Counted from the stretch's first letter, positions 27,543-36,966 are shown. The stretch is 64,000 nucleotides of DNA from Corynebacterium kalidii (GCF_022869005.1 NZ_JALIEA010000012.1:248001-312000), one strand, 5' to 3'. Numbers and translations are program-made. The notes: generated from the letters alone by a model not told the origin.

Positions 27543-29255
27543 GTGCGTTTCTCAACGAGGGTCCTCCTCCTCCAGGTGCTGACGGTCGTCGCCGTCGTGG
27601 CGGTGTGCTCCGGCATCTTCGCCTGGCTGTCGGTCGAGAGGCTCAAGCAGGAGGCCATGCACTCGGCCGTCGCCATCGCACGGTCGGTGGCCGAGGACCC
27701 CCAGGTCCGGGCCGGGGTGCCGGCGGGAGCCCCCGCACCGGATCTGGAGGATCTCGCCGCGGGAGTGGAGGCCCGGACCGGTGCCCTGTTCGTGGTGATC
27801 ACCGACGCCGACGGTATCCGCCTGGCGCACCCGGACCCGGAACGCATCGGCGAGCAGGTCAGCACCGACCACGAGGCCGCGCTGCGCGGCGAGGAGGTCA
27901 CCGCCTGGGAGACCGGGACGCTCGGCCACTCCGCCCGGGCGAAGGTCCCGGTCTACGCCGCCGACGACTCGGTCAGGGACGTCTCCGACAGCCGGCCGGT
28001 CGGCGAGGTCAGTGTGGGGTTCCGTCGTGCCAGCGTGTTCGACGACCTGCCCCTGGTCATGGTCGGCGTGGGGACGGCGGGGTCCGCCGCACTGCTCATC
28101 GGGGTGGTCGCCAGCCTGTTGACCACACGGCGGTGGGAACGGCTGACGCTGGGGCTGCAGCCCGAGGACCTCGTCGAGCTGGTCCGCCACCACGCCGCGG
28201 TTTTGGACGGGGTCGAGGACGGCGTGCTGTCGGTGAACCCAGACGGCGAGATCGAGGTGGTCAACGAAGTCGCGTCGCGGCTCTTCGGGCTCGGCGACCG
28301 GGGTGGCGACCGGGGTGGCGACCGGGACGGTGACAGGGTGCAGGGCCTCACTGTGCGGGACCTGGGGCTGCCGGCGCGTGTCGTCGACGGGCTCGACGGC
28401 TCCTTCGACAATGTCGTGGTCGGCGGCCGCGTCCTTTACCTGGACGCACGCCCGGTCACCCGCGCCGGGCACCATCTCGGTACCGTGGTCGTCGTCCGGG
28501 ACCGGACGGACCTGACCGCCCTGACCCGCAGGCTCGGCACCGTGCAGGCACTGGGGGAGACCCTGCGGGTGCAGCGCCACGAGTTCGCCAACCGCATCCA
28601 CACCGCCTCGGGGCTGCTCGACGCCGGACGGGTGGACGACGCCCGTGCCTTCCTCCAGGACATGGCGGACCGAGGCCCGGTGGACTTCCCGTTGCAGGGC
28701 GCGGAGCTGCTCGGTGAGCCGTTCCTGCAGTCGTTCCTGGGCGGCAAGGCCATGGAGGCCAGCGAACGTGGGGTCGGTCTGAGGATCAGCGAGGAGACCC
28801 TGGTGCTGGACGTCCTCGACGGCCCCGGAGCGGTGGAGGATGTCGCCACGGTGCTGGGTAACCTGGTGGACAACGCGGTCACCGCGGCCCTGTCCGTCCG
28901 CGACGGCGACCGGTGGGTCGAGGTCACCGCGATGCAGGACGGCGGCGCCCTGACCCTGGTCGTGGCGGATTCCGGCAACGGACTGGACGGCGCCACGGAG
29001 CAGGAACGGCAGCAGGACCGGGGACAGGACCGGGGACACGGACCGGACAGCGGTACCGGGGACAGGGTCCACGGTTACGGCATCGGCCTCACCCTCACCC
29101 GGGAGCTGGTGGACCGGCGTGGCGGCGCACTCTGGGTCATCGAACGGGGAGGCGCGTCCCCGGGGCACGGAGCGGTGTTCGGGGTCCGGCTCCCCGGGGT
29201 GTTCACGGCAGGTACCGACGGCGCACCGACACGAGAAGGCGAGGAACGGCCATGA
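27543..29255 (+). CDS. citA: CitA/DcuS-family sensor histidine kinase
   Basis: 570-residue membrane kinase for citrate sensing. TM1 (about 8-30), extracytoplasmic PAS-like sensor (about 35-170, with FVVITDADGIRLAHPDPERI typical of CitA), TM2 (about 175-200), cytoplasmic PAS, a dimerisation helix with His in LRVQRHEFANRIHT, and HATPase_c (NLVDNAVTAA, VADSGNGL). Two low-complexity stretches stand out: GDRGG repeats in the cytoplasmic PAS and a Gln/Asp/Arg-rich insert in the ATP lid (about 505-525). Starts with GTG 7 bases after a -10. Overlaps citB by 4 bases. Confidence 0.87.
   Translation: MRFSTRVLLLQVLTVVAVVAVCSGIFAWLSVERLKQEAMHSAVAIARSVAEDPQVRAGVPAGAPAPDLEDLAAGVEARTGALFVVITDADGIRLAHPDPERIGEQVSTDHEAALRGEEVTAWETGTLGHSARAKVPVYAADDSVRDVSDSRPVGEVSVGFRRASVFDDLPLVMVGVGTAGSAALLIGVVASLLTTRRWERLTLGLQPEDLVELVRHHAAVLDGVEDGVLSVNPDGEIEVVNEVASRLFGLGDRGGDRGGDRDGDRVQGLTVRDLGLPARVVDGLDGSFDNVVVGGRVLYLDARPVTRAGHHLGTVVVVRDRTDLTALTRRLGTVQALGETLRVQRHEFANRIHTASGLLDAGRVDDARAFLQDMADRGPVDFPLQGAELLGEPFLQSFLGGKAMEASERGVGLRISEETLVLDVLDGPGAVEDVATVLGNLVDNAVTAALSVRDGDRWVEVTAMQDGGALTLVVADSGNGLDGATEQERQQDRGQDRGHGPDSGTGDRVHGYGIGLTLTRELVDRRGGALWVIERGGASPGHGAVFGVRLPGVFTAGTDGAPTREGEERP
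28293..28340 (+). repeat. 12-bp in-frame repeat in the citA PAS domain
   Basis: Three copies of GGCGACCGGGGT-like units (28293-28328) and a diverged fourth, coding for repeated Gly-Asp-Arg. The reading frame is preserved for any copy number. Confidence 0.8.
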
Positions 29256-29944
29256 CAGCGAGGACGACGACCACGTCCACCCACCGGGACCTGCAGGTCC
29301 TGGTCGTCGACGACGACTTCCGGGTCGCCTCGATCCACGCCGACATCGTCGCCGGGGTGGACGGGTTCGAGGTGCAGGCGACGGTGGGAACGTGCGCCGA
29401 GGCGCGGGCGGAGCTCGCCACACGCCCGCCGGACCTCGTCCTCGCCGACGTCTACCTGCCGGACGGCGACGGTATCGAGTTGGTGCGAGGAAGTTCGACG
29501 GACGCGTTCGTCCTGTCCGCTGCGGTGGAGGCGGCCACCGTCCGTCGTGCACTGACGGCCGGGGTCCACGCGTACCTGGTCAAACCATTCACCCGGCAGT
29601 CGCTGGTGGAGCGGCTGGACCGGTTCCTGCGGTTCCGGAGGATCACCGGCACACCGCACCCGATGAAGCAGGAGGAGATCGACCGGGCGCTGGCGGCGAT
29701 GCACGGGACCTCCCAGCCGGTGACGGCGGCGGGGAACAGCACCGAGGACCTGGTCCTCGGTGCGTTGGGGACGGGGGAGAGGTCCGCGACGGAGGTCGCC
29801 GAGCTCACCGGGGTCTCGCGGGCGACGGCGCAGCGCCGGTTGTCGGCGTTGGCGGGACGTGGTGTGGTGACCGTGCGGTTGCGTTACGGCAGCTCCGGGC
29901 GTCCGGAGCACCTGTACGCCCGGTCCACCGGTGTGGGGTGGTGA
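29252..29944 (+). CDS. citB: CitB/DcuR-family response regulator
   Basis: 230 residues. Receiver domain (about 14-130) with acidic residues DDD at 20-22, phospho-acceptor Asp 66 in LVLADVYLP and Lys in AYLVKPFTR. The C-terminal helix-turn-helix (about 165-225; SATEVAELTGVSRATAQRRL) is the type found in CitB/DctR regulators. The ATG overlaps the citA stop (ATGA), so the pair is translationally coupled. It likely activates the divergent citrate transporter. The gene converges on the SolA-like oxidase, and a tandem repeat fills the gap. Confidence 0.88.
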   Translation: MTARTTTTSTHRDLQVLVVDDDFRVASIHADIVAGVDGFEVQATVGTCAEARAELATRPPDLVLADVYLPDGDGIELVRGSSTDAFVLSAAVEAATVRRALTAGVHAYLVKPFTRQSLVERLDRFLRFRRITGTPHPMKQEEIDRALAAMHGTSQPVTAAGNSTEDLVLGALGTGERSATEVAELTGVSRATAQRRLSALAGRGVVTVRLRYGSSGRPEHLYARSTGVGW

Positions 29945-29958
29945 GCGGACGGGGGATG

Positions 29959-30015
29959 CCGGGGTCTGTGCCCCGGGGTCTGTTCCCGGGGGCCTGTGCC
30001 CGGGGGGTCTACGCC
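29959..30015 (-). repeat. 14-bp tandem repeat spanning the stop codon of the SolA-like gene
   Basis: Units at 29959-29972, 29973-29986, 29987-30000 and 30001-30015 (plus-strand form CCGGGGTCTGTGCC). The last contains the complement of the TAG stop (30009-30011); the other copies have CAG or similar in its place. The first copies also form a CCGGGG/CCCCGG hairpin between the convergent genes. Confidence 0.75.
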
Positions 30016-31208
30016 CGGGCGCGGAAGCGGTCGGGTACCTCGGCCCGGCCGGTGGCGAGTCGAGCAGCCATCGACCCGATGAGCGGGGCGAATTTGGCGC
30101 CGTGTCCGGAGCACGGTGAGACCACCGTGACAGCCTCGGCGGTGTCGACGAGGAAGTCGTCGTCGGGCAGGGTGGTGAACAGGCACGTCGTCTCCGCGAA
30201 CGGTTCGGGGACGAGTCCCGGGAGATACCGGCGGACATACTCGACGACCCTGGCACGGTTGGCCGGGTCGATCCGGCCGTCCTGGAGGGACGCCGAGGGC
30301 ATCGCCCGTCCGCCGTTGAACTCCGCGACCTTCTGCCCACGGTGTCCCGCGTCGCGACCGCCGGGAAGGGTGTAGACCTGCATCTCCTCGCGGAGGTGGA
30401 TGGTCGTCGGCCAGCTGGTGGAGGAGCCATCCGGCGTGGCTCCGCAGTCGGCCTCGTCCCGGTAGGGGAAGTGGTAGGCGTACTCCTGGCTCACCCGTGC
30501 GCGCGGCAGCCGGGCACGGAACCCCTCGGGCAGGTCGGTGTGTGCCAGGAGGTCGTTGACCCACCCGCCGGCACAGACCACGACATGTCCGGCCTCGAGG
30601 ACCTCCCCTGTCGTCGAGGTGACCGTGTATCCGGTCCGCGACCCGCCGCGGCGGCGCACACTGGCGGCCTCCCAGCGGTCCAGGACGACCGCGCCGCCGC
30701 GGCGCGCCTCGGCGGCCTGGGCGTGGACCGTCGACTCGGCGTCGATCACCCCGGCCCCCGGGTGCCAGAGCACCGGCCGGTTCCCGTCGGTCGCGGTGGC
30801 GGTACCGGTGGCGGCCCCGGTGTCGAAGGTCATGTGCGGCCAGCGTGCGGCGGCGTCCGCGGGGCTCAGGAGTTCATGCTCCACCCCGGCGTCGTCGAGT
30901 ACCCGGGCCAGGTGCACCGGGTCTCGCAGTGAGCCGTGGTCGACCGCGCCGGAGGGGGTGATGAGCCTGTGACCGCTGCGCTTCTCGAGGTCGTCCCACA
31001 TCGCCGCGGCCTCCACCACCAGCCGTGTGTACAGCGGGTCCGGGTAGGGGTACCGGAAGATCCGGGCGGAACCGTGGGAGCTGCCGTGGGCGGACGCCGG
31101 GACATCGCGGTCGACGAGGACCACCGACCGGCCCAGGTCAGCCAGTTCCCGGGCCACGGCCGTACCGGTCAGGCCGGCGCCGATGACGAGGTAGTCGGTC
31201 TGCGTCAT
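30009..31208 (-). CDS. solA: Monomeric sarcosine oxidase / N-methyltryptophan oxidase family protein
   Basis: 399-residue FAD amine oxidase of the MSOX/MTOX group, which oxidatively demethylates N-methyl amino acids and gives hydrogen peroxide. The N-terminal Rossmann motif is YLVIGAGLTGTAVA, followed by VVLVDRD. A Cys in TTCLFTTLPDDDF occupies the place of the covalent flavin attachment site, and SPCSGHGAKFAPLIG is the C-terminal FAD segment. The ATG at 31208 overlaps the stop of the YccF gene by 4 bases. The substrate is not determined; the symbol is by similarity only. Confidence 0.83.
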   Translation of the reverse strand: MTQTDYLVIGAGLTGTAVARELADLGRSVVLVDRDVPASAHGSSHGSARIFRYPYPDPLYTRLVVEAAAMWDDLEKRSGHRLITPSGAVDHGSLRDPVHLARVLDDAGVEHELLSPADAAARWPHMTFDTGAATGTATATDGNRPVLWHPGAGVIDAESTVHAQAAEARRGGAVVLDRWEAASVRRRGGSRTGYTVTSTTGEVLEAGHVVVCAGGWVNDLLAHTDLPEGFRARLPRARVSQEYAYHFPYRDEADCGATPDGSSTSWPTTIHLREEMQVYTLPGGRDAGHRGQKVAEFNGGRAMPSASLQDGRIDPANRARVVEYVRRYLPGLVPEPFAETTCLFTTLPDDDFLVDTAEAVTVVSPCSGHGAKFAPLIGSMAARLATGRAEVPDRFRARA

Positions 31209-31612
31209 GGGGCCGGGACGACCTGTGCCGAGGCGTCGGGGACGATCGTCTTGCCGAAGGGGAAGCAGGTCACGGGGATCATCTTCAGGTTCGCCCAGGC
31301 GAGGGGGAGTCCGATGATCGTGATCGCCTGGACGGCGGCGGTGACGATGTGCCCGAGGGCCAGCCACAGACCGGCGACCAGGAACCACACGACGTTCATC
31401 AGTCCGGAGCCGACCCCGGCACCGGACTTGCGGACCACGGTGCGGCCGAACGGCCACAGGGCGTAGCTGGCCATCCGGAACGACGCCACGCCCGCGGGGA
31501 TGGTGATGATGAAGATGCAGGCGACGACACCGAAGACGAGGTAGCCGAGCGACAACCAGATTCCGCCGGTGATCAGCCAGAGGATGTTGAGGACAACGCG
31601 GAGGAGCTTCAT
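31205..31612 (-). CDS. YccF-domain inner membrane protein
   Basis: 135-residue membrane protein with two YccF repeats, each with a hydrophobic helix followed by a conserved loop: LWLITGGIWLSLGYLVFG with FRMASYALWPFGR, and VWFLVAGLWLALGHIVTA with LKMIPVTCFPFGK. The family function is unknown. The start follows the MFS gene stop by 4 bases and its own stop overlaps the oxidase start, so the three genes form one operon read from about 33041 to 30009. Confidence 0.85.
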   Translation of the reverse strand: MKLLRVVLNILWLITGGIWLSLGYLVFGVVACIFIITIPAGVASFRMASYALWPFGRTVVRKSGAGVGSGLMNVVWFLVAGLWLALGHIVTAAVQAITIIGLPLAWANLKMIPVTCFPFGKTIVPDASAQVVPAP

Positions 31613-31616
31613 CCCA

Positions 31617-33041
31617 CTATCGTAAGGCACCGGCCTGCCCGTCGTCCTCCGGCTGCCTTCGCTGCCTCGGTAGTGTCCACGCGGCCACGAGCAGCAGCAG
31701 GGCGGCGCCGACGACGCCGTAGAACACGCCGGTCGTGGCGTCGACCACCGTGGCGGGGTCCGTCGCACCGTCGCCGTCGCCGATGACGGCGTTGGAGATC
31801 GTGCCGTACACCGCGACGGCGACGGCGCTGCCGGCGGAGCGGGCGAACATCGTGAGCCCGGTGACCTCGGCACGTTCCGACCAGCCGACGGAGGACTGCG
31901 CGGCCACCACGTTCGGCGCGGCGGTGAACCCGAGGCCTGCACCGAGCACCAGGGCCACGGCGACGATGAGCCAGATGTTCCGCTGTCCCACCACCAGGAG
32001 CAGCAGGACCGCCCCGACCATCACGATCGAGGATCCGAGGGTGATGGAGGCGCGGAACCCGTGGGGTACGTAGATCCGTCCGGCATTGGCGCTGGCCAGT
32101 GGCCAGGCGATGGTCAGCGCGGCGACGGCGATCCCGGCGGCCACCGGCGTGGCGCCGGCGGCCCGTTCCAGGTAGGTGGGCACGAAGCTGGTGAGTCCCA
32201 GGACGATGCCGCCGATCGCCGCCGAGATCAGCACGGCGTGCACGATCAGCCGGCGGGAGAGCAGGCGCAGGTTGACCACGGGTTCGGCGGCGTGGCGTTC
32301 GATGAACACGAACAGCACCAGTGCGGCGGCCCCGCCGAGGAAACACACCAGCGACGCCGTGGAGTTCCACGCCCATGCCTCGCCGCCCTCCAGCAGCCCG
32401 AGCAGCAGCAGTGTCAGGGCGAGGGTGAGCACCAGTGCGCCTTCGACGTCGATGCGGTGCCGTGTCCTCTCCACCTGCTCGTGGAAGTTGCGCCAGACCA
32501 TCGTGGCGGCGAGCAGCCCCAGGGGGACGTTGAGCACGAAGATCCAGCGCCATGAGACGTACTGGGAGAAGAGCCCGCCGATCAGCGGGCCGAACATCGA
32601 TGAGAGCGCCCAGACACTGGCCAGGTATCCCTGGACCTTCGCCCGCTCACGCACGGTGTAGATGTCGCCGGCGATCGTCTGGCCCATCGGTTGCACGGCG
32701 CCGGCGCCGATGCCCTGGACGATCCGGCAGAGGATGAGGACGGTCATGCTGGGGGCGAGAACCGCCAGGGCGGAACCGAGGACGAACACGCCGATGCCGG
32801 TGAGGATCACCGGTTTGCGGCCGTAGGTGTCGGCGAGCCGGGAGAACACGGGGACCGTCACGGCCTGGGCCAGCAGGTAGCCGGAGAACAGCCAGGGGTA
32901 GCGGGAGAACTCGCCGAGGTCGGCGACGATGCTCGGTACCGCCGTGGCCAGCACGGTGGCGTCCACCGCCATGAGGGCGGACGACAGCATGATCGCTATG
33001 AGGACGGGGCCGCGACGGTCCCGGAAGACTGACATCGCCAT
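31617..33041 (-). CDS. MFS drug exporter, DHA2 (14-TM) type
   Basis: 474-residue H+-coupled multidrug exporter with about 14 membrane segments. The opening VLIAIMLSSALMAVDATVLA contains the DHA2-type D residue in TM1, and RLADTYGRKPVIL is loop 2-3 motif A. Motif C appears as LASVWALSSMFGPLIGG in TM5. The ATG at 33041 is 7 bases after TACCAT on the minus strand, a likely leaderless start; an internal ATG two codons later is possible. It heads the three-gene operon. Substrate unknown. Confidence 0.87.
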   Translation of the reverse strand: MAMSVFRDRRGPVLIAIMLSSALMAVDATVLATAVPSIVADLGEFSRYPWLFSGYLLAQAVTVPVFSRLADTYGRKPVILTGIGVFVLGSALAVLAPSMTVLILCRIVQGIGAGAVQPMGQTIAGDIYTVRERAKVQGYLASVWALSSMFGPLIGGLFSQYVSWRWIFVLNVPLGLLAATMVWRNFHEQVERTRHRIDVEGALVLTLALTLLLLGLLEGGEAWAWNSTASLVCFLGGAAALVLFVFIERHAAEPVVNLRLLSRRLIVHAVLISAAIGGIVLGLTSFVPTYLERAAGATPVAAGIAVAALTIAWPLASANAGRIYVPHGFRASITLGSSIVMVGAVLLLLVVGQRNIWLIVAVALVLGAGLGFTAAPNVVAAQSSVGWSERAEVTGLTMFARSAGSAVAVAVYGTISNAVIGDGDGATDPATVVDATTGVFYGVVGAALLLLVAAWTLPRQRRQPEDDGQAGALR

Positions 33042-33048
33042 TTACGCC

Positions 33049-33054
33049 ATGGTA
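33049..33054 (-). promoter_or_regulatory. -10 box of the DHA2 exporter operon
   Basis: TACCAT (complement of 33049-33054), 7 bases, then ATG at 33041; no ribosome site. Leaderless arrangement. Confidence 0.45.
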
Positions 33055-33164
33055 GCGAAGCCGACCGTGGGCCCGACGTGGGGGATGTCCGTCGTCCTGT
33101 AGCGCTGCACCGTACGGGTGTGGCACGGTGGTGGTGACACTGCTGTGAACTACAGATACTGGAG

Positions 33165-33881
33165 ATGAGCCCTGTGCGTGATGTGACCGGAATCCGACGA
33201 GGCGCGTTCCTTCCCGCGGCGGGGCTCGCCGTCGTGACCGCCGCCGGCCTGGTCCTGGCCGGGTGTTCCGACGACGGGGCAGGGGTCGACGAGGCACAGG
33301 GCTCCGGGGCGGCGGTCAGCGCCGACCCGGGCGAGGCCGCCGTCTCCTCCACCATGTCGGACCAGGCCGCGGAGTCGTCGGCGGCCGGGCCCACGGACGG
33401 CGATGCGCCGCAGCCGACGCCCGCCGGTGAGCCTGCAGATGAGCCCGCCGGGGACGGTGCACCGGCCCCCGCGCCGAAGGCGACGCCGGGTGGGGACGTG
33501 GCGCCGCCGAACCAGGTGGCGATGGCCGACTACACCGTCCCCCTCAACGGCCAGGACTCGATGATCTGCATGTTCCGCGACAGCCAGGAGACCGACGGCT
33601 TCGACTGGGGCTGCCAGGCAGAGAACTTCCACGCCGGGTGGGACGCCACCCGCGGCGGGGACGCCAACGGTGTGGCGTACCGCGCCGGCGGTGACCCCGC
33701 GCTGTACGCGCTGCTCGGCAATGCGGCCGGCATCAACCGCGCCGGAGCTCTCGAGGACGGGGCCGTCACCGGTGTCGGTGACCGGTTCGTGGTGGACCTG
33801 ACCCAGCCGGACGCCGCCCTGATCACCGCGGACGGCGTCACCACCCGCGTCACCGCGGACAGCTACGAGATCGTCGGCTGA
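33165..33881 (+). CDS. Putative lipoprotein of unknown function
   Basis: 238 residues. Signal peptide with lipobox LVLAGC (Cys about 34), then a long disordered Ala/Gly/Pro/Asp-rich linker to about residue 112, and a small C-terminal domain (about 115-238) with two Cys (MICMFRD and DWGCQAEN) that may form a disulfide outside the cell. That domain is found in other corynebacterial and mycobacterial secreted proteins as far as I can judge, but I cannot name it. A GGAG site sits directly before the ATG. Its 3' end overlaps the convergent BASS transporter by 19 bases. Confidence 0.72.
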   Translation: MSPVRDVTGIRRGAFLPAAGLAVVTAAGLVLAGCSDDGAGVDEAQGSGAAVSADPGEAAVSSTMSDQAAESSAAGPTDGDAPQPTPAGEPADEPAGDGAPAPAPKATPGGDVAPPNQVAMADYTVPLNGQDSMICMFRDSQETDGFDWGCQAENFHAGWDATRGGDANGVAYRAGGDPALYALLGNAAGINRAGALEDGAVTGVGDRFVVDLTQPDAALITADGVTTRVTADSYEIVG

Positions 33882-34909
33882 GACGTCGACCCGGTGTCGG
33901 CTGCCGGTGCGGCACCGGTCGACGTGGAGGATGCGGAGTCGGTGGAGCCGGTGGCGGCAGGGGCGATCGGACGGCGGCGGGCCAGCGCGGCGTAGACGGA
34001 GCCGGTGATGTTGTGCATCACCGCGGCGACGGCGCCGGGCAGCGCGGCTTCGGGGGAGAAGAAGCGTCCCGCCATGCCGGAGGCGAGTCCGGCGGACTGG
34101 GTTCCGATCTCCACCGCCATGGTTCGGTTGACCGGCTCCGGCAGGCGGAAGAGTCGGCCGGTGAGGTACCCGAGGATGTAGCCGCAGACGTTGTGGAGGA
34201 GCACGGCGGCGAAGACGATGAGTCCGACCTCGGCCAGGCGGTCGGCGTTGTTCGCCACCGCGGGGAAGACCACGCCGCCGATGCCGACGATGGACAGCCA
34301 GGGCAGCACCGGGGAGATCCGGTCGACCCACCGGTTGAGCACCGTACGGACCACGAGGCCGCCGACGACCGGCAGCAGGACGGTCTGCACCAGGCTCAGC
34401 GCCATGCCGGCGCCGTCGACCCCGGTGCGGGTGTCGGCGAGCAGCAGCATCAGTGCCGGGGTCATGATCGGGGAGACCAGGGTGGAGACGCTGGTCATCG
34501 CCACAGACACCGCGACGTCACCTTTGGCGAGGTAGGCGATCACGTTGGAGGCGGTCCCGCCGGGGACGGAGCCGAGCATCAGCAGGCCGACGGCGAGTGC
34601 GGAGTTGAGCCCCAGGACCTTGGCGACGAGGATCGCCAGCAGCGGCATGACGACGAACTGTGCCACGACGCCGACGATCACCGGGGTGGGACGCTTGGCG
34701 ATCACGGTGAAGTCCGGGACGGTCAACGTCAGGCCCATGCTGAACATGATGACCATGAGGAAGAGGTTGATGTGGTCTGTCAGCGGGATGAACGGTTCCG
34801 GTGCGATGAACGCGACGACGGTGCCGGCGAGGATGAACAGGGGGAAGGCGGTGACCGCGACGGCTGCTGAACGGTCCACCGTTGCGGTGCGGGGTTCGTG
34901 GTTCCTCAT
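33863..34909 (-). CDS. BASS-family (bile acid:sodium symporter-like) transporter
   Basis: 348-residue membrane protein with about ten segments of the bile acid/sodium symporter fold. Conserved family pieces are NLFLMVIMFSMGLTL, MLGSVPGGTASNVIAYLAKG (the unwound crossing helix) and AVEIGTQSAGLASGMAGRFF. The bacterial members carry pantoate, pyruvate or other organic anions; the substrate here is unknown. The C-terminal tail (about 310-348) is Ser/Thr/Ala-rich and likely disordered. The ATG at 34909 is 8 bases after TAGATT; GGGAG between them may act as a ribosome site. Confidence 0.83.
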   Translation of the reverse strand: MRNHEPRTATVDRSAAVAVTAFPLFILAGTVVAFIAPEPFIPLTDHINLFLMVIMFSMGLTLTVPDFTVIAKRPTPVIVGVVAQFVVMPLLAILVAKVLGLNSALAVGLLMLGSVPGGTASNVIAYLAKGDVAVSVAMTSVSTLVSPIMTPALMLLLADTRTGVDGAGMALSLVQTVLLPVVGGLVVRTVLNRWVDRISPVLPWLSIVGIGGVVFPAVANNADRLAEVGLIVFAAVLLHNVCGYILGYLTGRLFRLPEPVNRTMAVEIGTQSAGLASGMAGRFFSPEAALPGAVAAVMHNITGSVYAALARRRPIAPAATGSTDSASSTSTGAAPAADTGSTSQPTIS

Positions 34910-34942
34910 GGCTCCCGAATCTAACGGCACCCGGTGCAATTT

Positions 34943-35079
34943 CCCAAAATATGGGTGCATTTGTCTCGCATCATGGGATATTGCCTGGATGTCGGGTCTG
35001 AACCCGTGGTGAACAATCGGGAAACGCTGACAGAAATACATCAGTTTGATCAGTGGGCGCGCCGGAGGCCCGCTACTCT
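34943..35079. promoter_or_regulatory. Divergent promoter region of the BASS transporter and phoD
   Basis: An AT-rich patch holds the palindrome CCCA-AAATA-TGGG (34943-34955), a possible operator, and a TACTCT -10 candidate for phoD at 35074-35079. The phoD leader downstream (35090-35120) has four CCGG-centred repeats that could form alternative small hairpins. No -35 is obvious. Confidence 0.35.
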
Positions 35080-35142
35080 GTATCTCCGGTGGGAGTGCCG
35101 GAGGAAATCCGGTGCGCCGGATAAGAGACGGAGAAGGACGCT

Positions 35143-36966
35143 GTGCCGATGAGGCCGAAAGACATGACACCGACCGACATCCCCGCGCGGGCCGCCGGAG
35201 GTGTCTCACGACGTCGTTTCCTCGGTGGTGCGGTGACGGTGGGCGCGGGTGCCGCCCTGGGTGGCCTGGCCGCAGGGACCGTCGGCACCGCCGCCGCCGG
35301 TGTGGCCGCCCCTGATCCCGGGGACGGCCCGGGTGGCGACGCGTTCCTGCACTCGGTCGCCTCCGGGGACCCGTGGCCCGACAGTGTGGTCATCTGGACC
35401 CGCGTCACCCCTGTCCCGCAGGCGACGCCGGGGTCCGGGCTGGGTGAACCGACCCGGGTGCGCTGGGAGGTGTCCACCGACCCCGGGTTCGCCGCGGTCG
35501 CCGCCGGAGGGGAACTGACCACCGGTCCCGAGCGCGACCACACCGTGAAGGTCAACGTCACCGGCCTGTCACCGGCGACCACCTACCACTACCGGTTCAC
35601 GGTGCTCGACGGGCCGGCGGCCGGGGCGGTGTCCCGTACCGGCCGGACCCGCACCACCCCGGCGGAGGACACCGCCCCGGAACACCTGCGTTTCGGGGTG
35701 TGCTCCTGTTCGAACTACGAGGCCGGCTACTTCCGGGCGTACCGGGAGCTCGCCGACCGCGACGACGTGGAGTTCGTCCTGCACCTGGGCGACTACACCT
35801 ACGAGTACGCCACCGGCGAGTACGGCGCGGCGTACAGCACCACCGTGCGTCGGGCGGAGCCGGCGCACCGGACGACCACCCTGGACGACTACCGCGTGCG
35901 GCAGGGGCACTACCGCCGTGACCCCGACCTGGCGGACCTGCACGCCGCCAAGCCCATGATCTGCATCTGGGACGACCACGAGTTCTTCGACAACGCCTGG
36001 CGTGACGGGGCCACCGGGGACTCCGAGTACGGCGGGCCGGCGGAGTACGCCGCGGTGCGGCAGGCGGCGACCCGGGCGTACTACGAGTGGATGCCCGTCC
36101 GTGCCGGTGAGGGCTTCGGCACGGACGACAGCCGTCACCTCTACCGCCACCTGCGCTACGGCACGCTGGCCGAGATCATCCTGCCCGACCTGCGCACCTA
36201 CCGGGACATCGAGGCCTCGCTGTTCAATTCCGCCGCCGAGGGGCGCACGATGATGGGGCAGAACCAGTTCGACTGGTTCGCCAACGTCATGGCGACGTCC
36301 TCCACCACCTGGCAACTGGTGGGTAACTCGGTGATGTTCTCCCCGATGACGCTGCCGCACTCCCTGGACCCGCGGCTGCACGACTGGCTGGTCGACACCG
36401 TCGACCTGCCGGCCGAGGGTTTCGCCCTGAACCCCGACCAGTGGGACGGGTACATGGCGGAGCGGCAACGCGTCGTGGACCTGATCATGGACAGCCGGAC
36501 CAGCCCGGACCGCCGGGACATGAACGTCGTCTTCCTCACCGGCGACATCCACTCCTCGTGGGCCTCGGACGTGCCCGCCAAGGCGGGCGAGTACCGGCTG
36601 GGCAGGGACAGGACGGTGGCCGCGGCGGAGTTCGTCGTGCCGTCGGTGACCGCCGCCAGCGCCTTCGACTCCATCGCCCCGGCGCCAGCCGCCGCACCCG
36701 CGGTCCGGGAGGTGCTGAAGGTGGGCGAGCGGCTGCTCACCGAAGCCGACCCGTGGTACAAGTACGTCGACCTGAGCCGGCACGGCACCATGGTGGTCGA
36801 CGTGGACGCGACGCGGACGCAGGTGGACTGGTACCACGGCGAGGTCCTCGGCAGGACCGAGCCGCTCACCTACACCACCAGTTGGCGCACCACCGCCGGT
36901 GACCCGGGGGCACGTCCGGCCGGCGGGCAGCTCGACCGGTCGCGTGCCGTGTACTCCGCCGGGTGA
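35143..36966 (+). CDS. phoD: Tat-exported alkaline phosphatase D
   Basis: 607-residue PhoD-type phosphodiesterase/phosphatase, a Fe/Ca enzyme working outside the membrane to release phosphate. The twin-arginine signal VSRRRFLGGAV (about 22-32) is followed by a hydrophobic stretch and an AAA region. The N-terminal Fn3-like PhoD_N domain (about 62-180) precedes the metallophosphatase core, with metal ligands in FGVCSCSNYE (Cys), HLGDYTYEY (Asp, Tyr), WDDHEFFDN and FLTGDIHSSW. The start is GTG 35143 with GGAGAAGGA upstream; ATG 35149 is nearly as good. In related bacteria PhoD genes respond to phosphate limitation; no PhoP box is evident here. Confidence 0.9.
   Translation: MPMRPKDMTPTDIPARAAGGVSRRRFLGGAVTVGAGAALGGLAAGTVGTAAAGVAAPDPGDGPGGDAFLHSVASGDPWPDSVVIWTRVTPVPQATPGSGLGEPTRVRWEVSTDPGFAAVAAGGELTTGPERDHTVKVNVTGLSPATTYHYRFTVLDGPAAGAVSRTGRTRTTPAEDTAPEHLRFGVCSCSNYEAGYFRAYRELADRDDVEFVLHLGDYTYEYATGEYGAAYSTTVRRAEPAHRTTTLDDYRVRQGHYRRDPDLADLHAAKPMICIWDDHEFFDNAWRDGATGDSEYGGPAEYAAVRQAATRAYYEWMPVRAGEGFGTDDSRHLYRHLRYGTLAEIILPDLRTYRDIEASLFNSAAEGRTMMGQNQFDWFANVMATSSTTWQLVGNSVMFSPMTLPHSLDPRLHDWLVDTVDLPAEGFALNPDQWDGYMAERQRVVDLIMDSRTSPDRRDMNVVFLTGDIHSSWASDVPAKAGEYRLGRDRTVAAAEFVVPSVTAASAFDSIAPAPAAAPAVREVLKVGERLLTEADPWYKYVDLSRHGTMVVDVDATRTQVDWYHGEVLGRTEPLTYTTSWRTTAGDPGARPAGGQLDRSRAVYSAG

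Noticed and set aside
27552..29552. Long minus-strand open frame over citA and citB
   Set aside because: It is opposite a complete sensor kinase and response regulator. Its His/Gln/Arg-rich translation has no domain.
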